Shown here in pieces: positions 7,281-13,966 of a stretch of DNA of 18,305 nucleotides. The position numbers and the translations under genes were made by a program. The stretch is from Legionellaceae bacterium UBA6148 (GTDB taxonomy: Bacteria; Pseudomonadota; Gammaproteobacteria; Legionellales; Legionellaceae), in assembly GCA_002423125.1 (NCBI GenBank), contig DIUW01000011.1, forward strand, positions 1 through 18,305, in the 5' to 3' direction. Below the pieces are notes generated by a model. The model saw nothing but the letters and a program-made list of their open reading frames with translations. It was not told where the DNA came from and did no database searches. Numbering within the stretch: the stretch's first letter is position 1; every line of letters begins with the position of its first letter.

Positions 7281-8364
7281 AATAAAGGTTGGGGCATTTT
7301 TTAGCTTCAAACGTTTGCGATGATACTTCATTACAGTCAACACCACCCAGTGTGACTTCAGCCGTTCGATAACCCTCTGTTGCGTTTGGTTTTATTGAAA
7401 ATTGTTGCAAAACATCGGCTATGTCTTGCAGTTGTTTGTTTGATAATTGTCGCATGGGTCTATCTAGCAAGGCCGCATCATAAAAAACACTCAATAATCG
7501 TTTAGCAACGTATCGAGCCAGTATTGTTTTTAGTGCGCTATCAGCGCAGTCATTTCGAGCGTGCATGAGTTCAGAATATAAATCCAGTTGAGGTATCAGT
7601 CGAATCAGAATGGTATCGCCAGGGTGCCAATAAGATGAGATTTGTAAAATGGCCGGGCCACTCAGGCCTCGATGAGTAAATAATACATTTTCTCGAAAGG
7701 ATATGCCGTTACAACTCACTAAAGCCTCAACAGAGATCCCGGTTAAGCTCTCCAATTTGAGTTTGTCGTGTGTATGCAACGTGAGCGGTACAAGACCGGC
7801 TCGGGTAGGGTGGACGTTTAAACCAAATTGAGTCGCAAGTTGGTAACCAAAGGGGCTTGATCCTAATGTTGGAATCGATAATCCTCCCGTCGCAACAACC
7901 AGTGATTTACATTGGTATTGTTCTTGAGAGCAGCGAATCAGAAACCCATCATTGATTTTTTCAATAGAGTCAATGGATTGATTTAATCTAACCGTCACTT
8001 GGTGGCGTTGGCATTCGGACAACAACATTTCAACAATGTGGCTTGCTTTCTCTTCACAAAATAATTGGCCCAGTGTTTTCTCAAAATAGGCAATACGGTA
8101 GCGTTCAACCATCGCAATGAAATCCCATTGTGTATATCGACTCAGCGCAGATTTGCAAAAATGAGGATTGTGCGAGTGAAATGCCTCATGGCTTGAATGG
8201 AGGTTGGTAAAATTACAGCGCCCACCTCCAGACATCAGAATTTTTTTACCGGCTTTGTTGGTTTTGTCTAAAATTAAAACTTTACGGCCCCGCTTACCCG
8301 CTTCAATACCACACATTAAACCCGCAGCCCCGGCACCGATAATAACAACATCAATTTTGTTCAT
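7186..8364 (-). CDS. YhiN/HI0933-family FAD-dependent oxidoreductase
   Basis: The 392-residue protein opens with a Rossmann dinucleotide-binding motif, VVIIGAGAAGLMCGIEAG, ending in an acidic residue at the second strand (ILDK, about 31-34). It continues with the family signature GKKILMSGGGRCNFTN (about 39-54). The C-terminus carries the second FAD contact, LYFIGEVLDVSGWLGGYNFQ, and ends WAWSSGWAAGQVV. This is a complete HI0933-like (YhiN/BaiN-type) flavoprotein of normal length. The substrate of most members is unknown. The ATG at 8364 has no clear Shine-Dalgarno sequence. Its last 95 coding bases overlap the end of acs on the other strand. Here the conserved protein sequence belongs to this gene, so this frame is the older user of the overlap. 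Confidence 0.92.
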   Translation of the reverse strand: MNKIDVVIIGAGAAGLMCGIEAGKRGRKVLILDKTNKAGKKILMSGGGRCNFTNLHSSHEAFHSHNPHFCKSALSRYTQWDFIAMVERYRIAYFEKTLGQLFCEEKASHIVEMLLSECQRHQVTVRLNQSIDSIEKINDGFLIRCSQEQYQCKSLVVATGGLSIPTLGSSPFGYQLATQFGLNVHPTRAGLVPLTLHTHDKLKLESLTGISVEALVSCNGISFRENVLFTHRGLSGPAILQISSYWHPGDTILIRLIPQLDLYSELMHARNDCADSALKTILARYVAKRLLSVFYDAALLDRPMRQLSNKQLQDIADVLQQFSIKPNATEGYRTAEVTLGGVDCNEVSSQTFEAKKCPNLYFIGEVLDVSGWLGGYNFQWAWSSGWAAGQVV

Positions 8365-8445
8365 TAAAGTAACAACGATTAAGATATGATTGCAATTCTA
8401 ACATGTGAGTGTCTTTTTATGTAGGGCAAATTCGGTGCTCCTAAA

Positions 8446-8462
8446 CATCTCCAATGGGTATA
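8446..8462 (+). repeat. Left copy of a 17-base inverted repeat flanking the deformylase-like gene
   Basis: CATCTCCAATGGGTATA at 8446-8462 matches the reverse complement of 10068-10084 (CATCTCCAATGAGTATA) at 16 of 17 positions. The copies face each other and enclose about 1.6 kb containing the HicB-like remnant and the deformylase-like gene. An IS630-type transposase stub lies just outside the right copy. They could be ends of a decayed mobile element, or a chance match. Confidence 0.45.
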
Positions 8463-8478
8463 CATGTTGCACACAGTT

Positions 8479-8501
8479 TTATCCACAGATTTTGTGGGTA
8501 A
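8479..8501. promoter_or_regulatory. Inverted pair of DnaA-box-like sites
   Basis: TTATCCACA at 8479-8487 matches the DnaA box exactly, and TGTGGGTAA at 8493-8501 is an inverted box with one mismatch. The spacer is GATTT, the same as in the pair at 230-252. Flanking bases are partly alike as well (ATCATCGCGAC here, AATCACGACGG there). This may be a DnaA-binding or hairpin-forming regulatory module; function is not shown. Confidence 0.5.
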
Positions 8502-8609
8502 AATCATCGCGACTAATATAAGCGCACTTGAATTAAATATATTATTTTCAATTAGTTAGCCATTATTTAGAAGAGTACTAATCGAATTGGATTAAATCAA
8601 TACAAAAAG

Positions 8610-8618
8610 TTATCCACA
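8610..8618 (+). promoter_or_regulatory. Exact DnaA-box 9-mer
   Basis: TTATCCACA at 8610-8618 is a third exact match to the DnaA box in the window, 109 bases after the inverted pair and in the same AT-rich spacer. Confidence 0.45.
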
Positions 8619-8674
8619 ATCGAATGTTTGATGAAAAACATTCTTTTATTGTTGCATCGGCTTTGATTTTGTGA

Positions 8675-8782
8675 AATGACCGCATTGAAAAAAGGGCTCA
8701 TAAACAATTAGCTATTGAGGCTGCGCAATGCGGCATTTCATTGAATGTAGTTGCTTCACTGCACCAACATTTACAGCTTTGA
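8675..8782 (+). pseudogene. HicB-like / ribbon-helix-helix C-terminal remnant
   Basis: The frame opened by the TGA at 8672-8674 encodes RIEKRAHKQLAIEAAQCGIS followed by LNVVASLHQHLQL, then stops at 8780-8782. The pattern H-x-x-L-x-x-x-A-x-x-x-G-x-S-L-N is the ribbon-helix-helix signature at the C-terminus of HicB-type antitoxins. There is no start codon, no N-terminal HicB domain and no HicA toxin nearby, so only the DNA-binding tail survives. Its end overlaps the end of the convergent gene at 8771 by 12 bases. Confidence 0.5.
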
Positions 8783-10039
8783 TACCGGTGTTGAGGATTT
8801 TTCATGGTCTCCAGCGGGCATGCTCGCTGAATAAATGGAAAATTTCCCGACACTGCTGCTTTGTAGTGATTCATTTTTAGATGTAGCATTTCTTCTTAAT
8901 ACTTGGCCTGCTTGAAAATGTAAACCTTTGAGTGTTTCTTCGGTCATTTTTGGTAACACAAGCTTGAGCTCCTCTGGATCGAGTTTTGCCATGTCAGATT
9001 CATTCATTTTCACACTGAAATGAAAGGGAGGTACGCTCAGCTCTGGCAATAAAACGTGATCTTTTTGTCCTCTTTTCTGTAATTCATGCGTTAACATAGA
9101 CTTAAATTGGATGAGCTCGTCGCGCGCGAGTGATTCAAAGGTCACATCCATATATGTTTTTCCATTTAAAATATGCATTAACTCATGCCATAGTACCACG
9201 GCATCAATGCCTTTCATGGTAACATGAATGAGTGCCATGTTCTGCGTAGGATCCTGATAGGATACGCTCATCTCCATAGGACTTTTAACTGCACAGCGAT
9301 TTGCACAAGGTACGCTGAGGCAGGCATGATTAAATTGTTGTACTTCTGAGCTCATTGAAGTAATCACTGGGTTAATCATGATTCTAGCAGGTGGAAATTT
9401 TGTATTCGGGTAGCGTTTATTGACACCGTTAACATGCGCAGGAATATCATAAAACACTCCAACAATGGTAAAACGGTAGGGATAATCGATCAAAGCACAT
9501 TGATTGGCAGCAATTCCAGCACCGCTTGTTTGAATAAGCACGGATTTTGCGTGCTCAATTTGTTTTTCCAATTCTTGTCGTTGTGCGGCGGTTGGTTCTT
9601 GGGGAAATAAAATGCCAGGTCGATGTAAAATGGGATCAGCAATGACGCGAATAAGCTGAGGCGTTTGTGAGACAAAAAAACAAGCATCACCTTTGATCTC
9701 ATATTGAGCATGAAAATGTCTTAGTATTGTCCTGTTATCAAGATCAGTGAATTCAAGTTTATATTCTATAAAAGTACCTGCTGTATTTGTATACGAGCTA
9801 CAGAGGTGTAATTGAGTCCATGTAGCGAGGCGCTGTAGATGGTCAAAATCTTGTTTATAGGTCGATGTGCGTTTGATAAATGCTTCAGCGAGTTTAACGA
9901 TGTCAGCCTCTTCGTGCTGTAATAACATGGTTGCTGTTAAACGCGCTTTAAGTATTTCAACCGGAGTGGTTGGATGATACTGCGGATCAATAATTTTGTC
10001 CTTAAAGGCATTTAAAATGCGTTGAGCTAGAATTTTCAT
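8771..10039 (-). CDS. Divergent peptide-deformylase-like protein with long extensions
   Basis: All three deformylase motifs are present in order within a 422-residue protein: GAGIAANQ (173-180, motif I), CLSVP (240-244, motif II, metal-ligand C240) and HELMH (285-289, motif III, HExxH with both metal-binding His and the catalytic Glu). Before motif I, VIADPILHRPG (132-142) resembles the P-D-P-x-L start of deformylases. Typical Def is about 170 residues. Here about 130 extra residues precede the domain and about 120 follow it. The usual E-G before CLS is H-A, and the HExDH Asp is Met. The N-terminal part, with its helical start, and the Ser-rich C-terminal tail match nothing I know. It could still be a metallohydrolase acting on an unusual substrate, but it is unlikely to be the housekeeping Def. 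The start ATG at 10039 has only a weak ribosome binding site. Confidence 0.82.
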   Translation of the reverse strand: MKILAQRILNAFKDKIIDPQYHPTTPVEILKARLTATMLLQHEEADIVKLAEAFIKRTSTYKQDFDHLQRLATWTQLHLCSSYTNTAGTFIEYKLEFTDLDNRTILRHFHAQYEIKGDACFFVSQTPQLIRVIADPILHRPGILFPQEPTAAQRQELEKQIEHAKSVLIQTSGAGIAANQCALIDYPYRFTIVGVFYDIPAHVNGVNKRYPNTKFPPARIMINPVITSMSSEVQQFNHACLSVPCANRCAVKSPMEMSVSYQDPTQNMALIHVTMKGIDAVVLWHELMHILNGKTYMDVTFESLARDELIQFKSMLTHELQKRGQKDHVLLPELSVPPFHFSVKMNESDMAKLDPEELKLVLPKMTEETLKGLHFQAGQVLRRNATSKNESLQSSSVGKFSIYSASMPAGDHEKSSTPVSKL

Positions 10040-10067
10040 GTTTTAAAGTTCTCTGTTTTGTTAGTTT

Positions 10068-10084
10068 TATACTCATTGGAGATG
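10068..10084 (-). repeat. Right copy of the 17-base inverted repeat
   Basis: TATACTCATTGGAGATG is the reverse complement of 8446-8462 with one mismatch. It lies 28 bases upstream of the deformylase-like gene and 25 bases from the IS630-type stub, so it may be an IS end or part of that gene's promoter region (GTATAAA on the minus strand could serve as a -10). Confidence 0.45.
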
Positions 10085-10109
10085 AAGGGGCTGCTATTTC
10101 CAGGTTGAA

Positions 10110-10214
10110 TCACATTAAGCGATAGCGACTTCCAACGCGTATGCAGCCGTCATGCTCAGCTCTGTGTTGCTCTTCCAGGTGAATTTTTTGTTCGGTAGTT
10201 AAGGGAATTTTCAT
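10110..10214 (-). pseudogene. N-terminal stub of an IS630-type transposase
   Basis: From an ATG at 10214 the minus strand encodes MKIPLTTEQKIHLEEQHRAE followed by HDG, then diverges and stops after 34 codons. The pattern LTxEQKxxLExxHRxxxDG is the start of helix-turn-helix domains in IS630-like transposases. These normally continue R-x-x-D-R-I-K-A-V-L-L, which is lost here. The DDE catalytic region is absent, so this is a deletion remnant. Confidence 0.6.
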
Positions 10215-10335
10215 GCGCCGATGCTACAACTTTTAAACTGAAAATACCATAGGGGTTTCAATCCGTTTGGGTATAGCAAGCTATTTTTACTCTATCGTTA
10301 TTCTTAGTCTAGTGTCATAAGCCACATTTAAGCAT

Positions 10336-10360
10336 GGATCCCCGCCTTCGCAGGGATGAC
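10336..10360. repeat. Short palindromic repeat (GGATCCCCGCC... type)
   Basis: The stretch contains ATCCCCGCCTTCGCAGGGAT, which folds into an 8-base-pair stem with one wobble pair around a CTTC loop. It looks like the dispersed GTCATCCC...GGGATCCA repeats common in Proteobacteria. It lies 33 bases downstream of htpG, whose transcript would run into it, so it might help end transcription, though there is no T-tract. Confidence 0.55.
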
Positions 10361-10392
10361 AACCACGGGAATTCCGGTAGAGCCCGAAAAAC

Positions 10393-12267
10393 CTACGCAC
10401 TAATTAGCAACTTATTGACTCGATTTACAAAGTCAGCAGGATTGTCTAATTGACCGCCTTCTGCCAATACTGCTTGCTCAAACAATACAACCGCCAGTTG
10501 TTCGAACTGTGAATCATCGGTCATGTCGTGCAAGCGTTGAATCAATGGATGCTCGGGATTGATCTCAAAAATTGGCTTGCTTGCTGGTATTTTCTGACCC
10601 GCGGATTGCAATATACGTTGCATTTCGAGTCCCATGTCGTGCTCATCTGCGACGATGCAGGCTGGTGAATCCGTTAGACGATGAGTGATTTGGACGTCTT
10701 TCACTCGGTCATTAAGAGTCTTTTTAATTTGCTCAAGCATCGGCGTAAAGGTTTTTTCTTGTTCTTTGGATTCTTCTTTATTATCATCCAACTCAAGTTT
10801 TCCTTTGCTGATGGATTGAAGTTTTTTGCCTTCAAACTCGCTGAGGTGCCCGACGAGCCACTCATCAATTCGATCACTCAGTAGTAATACTTCAATGCCT
10901 TTTTTCTTGAAAATTTCAAGATGAGGACTGTTTTTGGCAGCATTGTAACTTGACGCAGTTACGTAATAAATTTTATCTTGGTCTTCTTTCATGCGTGAGA
11001 CATAATCAGTAAGAGAAATGCTTTGCTTCTCTGATTCTGAATGAGTCGTCGCAAAGCGTAATAATTTTGCAATCGCTTCTTTGTTTGCAAAATCTTCAAC
11101 AGGACCTTCTTTGAGGACTAGACCGAATTGATCCCAAAGATCTTGATATTTATCGGCTTCATCAGCACTCATTTTTTCAAGCAGAGATATCACTCGCTTG
11201 GTGCAAGCGGTACGAATACTATCAACTCGTTTATTGTCTTGAAGAATTTCTCGTGAAATATTGAGTGGTAAATCAGTCGTATCGATAACGCCTTTTATAA
11301 ATCGAAGGTAGCGTGGTAAAAACTGGGAAGCGTCATCCATGATGAATACGCGTTTCACGTAGAGTTTTAAACCATGTTTAGCTTCTTGCTGCCACATATC
11401 AAACGGAGCATGAGATGGGATGTATAATAAACTGATGTAGTCATTTTTTCCTTCGACATGGTTATGTGACCATGCGAGGGGGTCTTGGTAGTCGTGTGAA
11501 AGGTGCTTGTATAAGTCTTTGTATTCTTGATCGGTGATTTCAGACTTTTGCAATGTCCAGAGTGCTGTTGCTTTGTTTACCGTCTCGAATTCAGGTGACT
11601 CCGATTTTTTCTCTTCGTCATGTTGAGCTTTTTTCATCAAGATTGGCCAGCAAATATGGTCAGAATATTTGTTGATGATGCTACGTAGACGCCAATCACT
11701 TAGGTATTCATCGGCATCATCTTTTAAATGTAAAGTGATTTCTGTACCACGATCTTTTTTGTTTTCTTTTCCAATGGTAAATTCGCCTTCACCAGTAGAC
11801 TCCCATACAATTCCTTCATCTACAGGTAATCCTGCACGGCGAGATTTGACCGTGATTTTATCAGCAACGATAAATGCTGAATAAAAGCCTACGCCGAACT
11901 GACCAATTAATTGTGAATCTTTCGCTTGTTCGCCGGTTAAATGACTTAAAAATTCTTTAGTGCCCGATCGTGCAATCGTACCTAAATTCTCAATGGCTTC
12001 ATCATGGCTCATTCCAATTCCATTATCGGTAATGGTGATGGTTTTGAGTGTTGGATTGAAGTCGATAGTGATGGCTAGATCCGGATTATTTTCATATAAC
12101 GAACCATCAGTCAGTGCGAGAAAGCGTAGTTTATCAAGTGCATCAGAGCTATTTGATATGAGTTCGCGTAAAAAAATTTCTTTATTGCTATACAACGAAT
12201 GCACCACTAAATGCAGCATTTGTTTGACTTCGGTTTGGAAGCCCATTGTTTGAGTTTTACTTGTCAT
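10393..12267 (-). CDS. htpG: Hsp90-family chaperone HtpG
   Basis: HtpG is the cytosolic bacterial Hsp90, an ATP-dependent dimeric chaperone. The start is the ATG at 12267, which has GGAGA six bases upstream; it gives 624 residues, the usual length. An upstream TTG at 12297 is unsupported. The GHKL ATPase motifs are complete: FLRELISNSSDALDKLRF (about 32-49, with the catalytic Glu and the Mg-binding Asn), DNGIGM, GTIARSGT and GQFGVGFYSAF. The middle domain carries SREILQDN with the family arginine, and the C-terminal dimerisation domain is intact. A sigma-32-like promoter lies just upstream (12305-12332), as expected for a heat-shock gene. It stands alone, transcribed in the same direction as glnA but separated from it by a palindromic element. 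Confidence 0.97.
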   Translation of the reverse strand: MTSKTQTMGFQTEVKQMLHLVVHSLYSNKEIFLRELISNSSDALDKLRFLALTDGSLYENNPDLAITIDFNPTLKTITITDNGIGMSHDEAIENLGTIARSGTKEFLSHLTGEQAKDSQLIGQFGVGFYSAFIVADKITVKSRRAGLPVDEGIVWESTGEGEFTIGKENKKDRGTEITLHLKDDADEYLSDWRLRSIINKYSDHICWPILMKKAQHDEEKKSESPEFETVNKATALWTLQKSEITDQEYKDLYKHLSHDYQDPLAWSHNHVEGKNDYISLLYIPSHAPFDMWQQEAKHGLKLYVKRVFIMDDASQFLPRYLRFIKGVIDTTDLPLNISREILQDNKRVDSIRTACTKRVISLLEKMSADEADKYQDLWDQFGLVLKEGPVEDFANKEAIAKLLRFATTHSESEKQSISLTDYVSRMKEDQDKIYYVTASSYNAAKNSPHLEIFKKKGIEVLLLSDRIDEWLVGHLSEFEGKKLQSISKGKLELDDNKEESKEQEKTFTPMLEQIKKTLNDRVKDVQITHRLTDSPACIVADEHDMGLEMQRILQSAGQKIPASKPIFEINPEHPLIQRLHDMTDDSQFEQLAVVLFEQAVLAEGGQLDNPADFVNRVNKLLISA

Positions 12268-12304
12268 GCCTATTCTCCAAATTGAATCAGGGTTCAATCT
12301 CGAT

Positions 12305-12332
12305 AGATAGGATTGATTTAATAAATTTCAAG
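12305..12332 (-). promoter_or_regulatory. Sigma-32-type heat-shock promoter of htpG
   Basis: Read on the minus strand, CTTGAAA (12332-12326) exactly matches the sigma-32 -35 element. After a 13-base spacer, TCCTATCT (12312-12305) matches the -10 element CCCCATnT at five of seven fixed positions. The start would fall near 12298, leaving a leader of about 30 bases before the htpG ATG. Confidence 0.7.
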
Positions 12333-12350
12333 GGGCATTCATAACATTTT

Positions 12351-12406
12351 TGGAGTCTGGACAACGCTGCATGCAAAAAGACGCATGCAGCGTTGTCCAG
12401 ACTCCA
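12351..12406. repeat. Perfect 24-bp inverted repeat, MITE-like
   Basis: TGGAGTCTGGACAACGCTGC plus ATGC (12351-12374) pairs perfectly with 12383-12406 around an 8-base loop. ATAACATTT occurs on both sides (12341-12349 and 12407-12415), like a 9-base target-site duplication offset by one T on the left. There is no coding capacity. It lies in the glnA 3' region, just upstream of the htpG promoter. It could be a tiny non-autonomous element or a transcriptional hairpin without a T-tract. Confidence 0.85.
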
Positions 12407-12454
12407 ATAACATTTGTATGATCAGTTAATCCTTGGCTTTCAAAAATAGGCTAC

Positions 12455-13864
12455 TTACACGCTATAATACAACTCAAATTCATGAGGATGTACTAAGCTA
12501 GCTACAATGGAGATATCTTTTTCTAATAATGAAATATAACTATCAATAAAGTCTTTGGTCATCACATCTCCCTGCAGTAAAAATTCATGGTCCAGTTTTA
12601 GGTGCTCAACGGCTTGGTCCAATGAACTGCATAGCGATGGAATGTTGAGTCGATCAGCAGGGGGCAAGGCATAGAGATCGTTATCAATAGGGGTGCTTGG
12701 ATGAATTTTTTTCTGAATCCCATCAAGACCAGCCATCATCATGGCTGTAAATGCCAAATATGGATTAGCAGCAGGATCGGGAAAACGTACTTCAATACGT
12801 GTCGCGCTTGGATTGAACACATGAGGAATGCGTATCGCAGCTGATCGGTTACGTGCAGAATAAGATAGCAAAACAGGTGCCTCAAAACCAGGAAGCAGAC
12901 GTTTATAGCTATTGGTTGATGGGTTAGTGAATGCATTTAATGCACGAGCGTGTTTAATAATTCCACCAATATAGTAGAGAGCGGTTTCAGATAATCCTGA
13001 ATACTCATGACCTGAAAATAAGTTTTTGTCTTTGAGAAATAAGGATTGATGGCAATGCATGCCTGAACCATTGTCGCCAACCAGTGGTTTAGGCATGAAA
13101 GTGGCTGTTTTGCCGTAATTATGAGCAACATTATGGACGACATATTTTAAAATTTGTATCTCATCTGCTTTTCGGGTGAGCAGATTAAAGCGTGTGGCAA
13201 CTTCTCCTTGATTTGCATTACCCACTTCATGATGATGTGTTTCAACGACAATACCGAGCGCTTCCAGTGCTTGGGATACGGCTGAACGAAGATCTTGAGA
13301 TGAGTCAACCGGAGGAACGGGGAAATAACCACCCTTGACGCGAGGACGATGCCCTGTATTACCACCTTCAATATTTTTCCCGGAATTCCACGCCGCTTCT
13401 TCAGAGTCAATTTTATAAAAGGAACCGTTCATTCCGGTTTCAAATCGAACACTATCGAATATAAAAAACTCAGGCTCAGGGCCAAAATAAGCTTTATCGG
13501 CGATTCCTGTGGATTGCAGATATAATTCAGCACGTTGAGCAATTGAACGCGGGCAGCGGTCGTAACCCGTTCCTGTGGTTGGATCAACCACATTGCAATG
13601 AATAAATAATGTACTATCTTGATAAAATGGGTCAGGATGTATTGATGTGAAATCGGGTATCAGTGTCAAATCAGACTCATGAATATGTTGCCAACCTTCG
13701 ATTGAAGAGCCGTCGAACAGTTTACCGTGTTGAATCAATTCATCATTGATAGCTGAAACGGGTATGGTCATGTGCTGTTCTTTTCCACGAGAGTTTGTAA
13801 ATCGTAGGTCAACAAACTTGGCTTCATACGTTTCAATCGCCTTAAGCAATGCTTTTTTATTCAT
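12455..13864 (-). CDS. glnA: Glutamine synthetase type I
   Basis: It makes glutamine from glutamate, ammonia and ATP as a dodecamer. The start is the ATG at 13864, with GGAG seven bases upstream. This gives 469 residues, the enterobacterial length; an ATG four codons further up lacks a ribosome binding site. Visible motifs are KFVDLRF near the N-terminus, FDGSSIEGW (50-58), FGPEPEFF (127-134), GDNGSGMHCHQS (263-274, ATP region) and RNRSAAIRIP (338-347). Y398 in DLYALPP is the tyrosine adenylylated by GlnE, so control by covalent modification is expected. It is divergent from the gsp operon across about 100 bases. No sigma-54 site (TGGCAC-N5-TTGC) was found upstream, and no ntrB or ntrC follows. 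Confidence 0.97.
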   Translation of the reverse strand: MNKKALLKAIETYEAKFVDLRFTNSRGKEQHMTIPVSAINDELIQHGKLFDGSSIEGWQHIHESDLTLIPDFTSIHPDPFYQDSTLFIHCNVVDPTTGTGYDRCPRSIAQRAELYLQSTGIADKAYFGPEPEFFIFDSVRFETGMNGSFYKIDSEEAAWNSGKNIEGGNTGHRPRVKGGYFPVPPVDSSQDLRSAVSQALEALGIVVETHHHEVGNANQGEVATRFNLLTRKADEIQILKYVVHNVAHNYGKTATFMPKPLVGDNGSGMHCHQSLFLKDKNLFSGHEYSGLSETALYYIGGIIKHARALNAFTNPSTNSYKRLLPGFEAPVLLSYSARNRSAAIRIPHVFNPSATRIEVRFPDPAANPYLAFTAMMMAGLDGIQKKIHPSTPIDNDLYALPPADRLNIPSLCSSLDQAVEHLKLDHEFLLQGDVMTKDFIDSYISLLEKDISIVASLVHPHEFELYYSV

Positions 13865-13895
13865 TCTTAGCTCCATATTGAGAACTGCTGCGCGC

Positions 13896-13901
13896 AGTAT
13901 A
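13896..13901 (-). promoter_or_regulatory. Probable -10 element of the glnA promoter
   Basis: On the minus strand TATACT at 13901-13896 matches TATAAT at five of six positions and lies about 30 bases upstream of the glnA ATG. No good -35 hexamer stands at the standard distance. A small GC-rich palindrome (CTGCTGCGCGCAG, 13885-13897) overlaps its downstream side. Confidence 0.4.
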
Positions 13902-13966
13902 ACCCGAGTGACGAATGAACCCTAATAGATTAGACTAACTTTTTATAGTTGAGTTGAAGTGTAAAA

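Larger units (their letters stand above)
8365..8674. other. Gene-free spacer with DnaA-box-like sites
   Basis: No convincing gene lies between the YhiN-type gene and the HicB-like remnant. The stretch is AT-rich. It holds an inverted DnaA-box pair at 8479-8501, a third exact box at 8610-8618 and, at 8446-8462, one arm of a 17-base inverted repeat whose partner is at 10068-10084. Confidence 0.5.

Noticed and set aside
8698..8889. 63-codon minus-strand frame
   Set aside because: It overlaps the 3' end of the deformylase-like gene in another frame and shows no family features.
11960..12253. 97-codon plus-strand frame
   Set aside because: It is antisense to the strongly conserved N-terminal ATPase domain of htpG and is a shadow of that gene.
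12268..12297. Longer htpG start at a TTG
   Set aside because: No ribosome binding site, and the ATG at 12267 with GGAGA gives exactly the family length.
12739..13410. Three minus-strand frames inside glnA
   Set aside because: All are out-of-frame shadows of the conserved glnA coding sequence.
13865..13966. Sigma-54/NtrC-type glnA promoter
   Set aside because: No TGGCAC-N5-TTGC match is present in the intergenic region on either strand.
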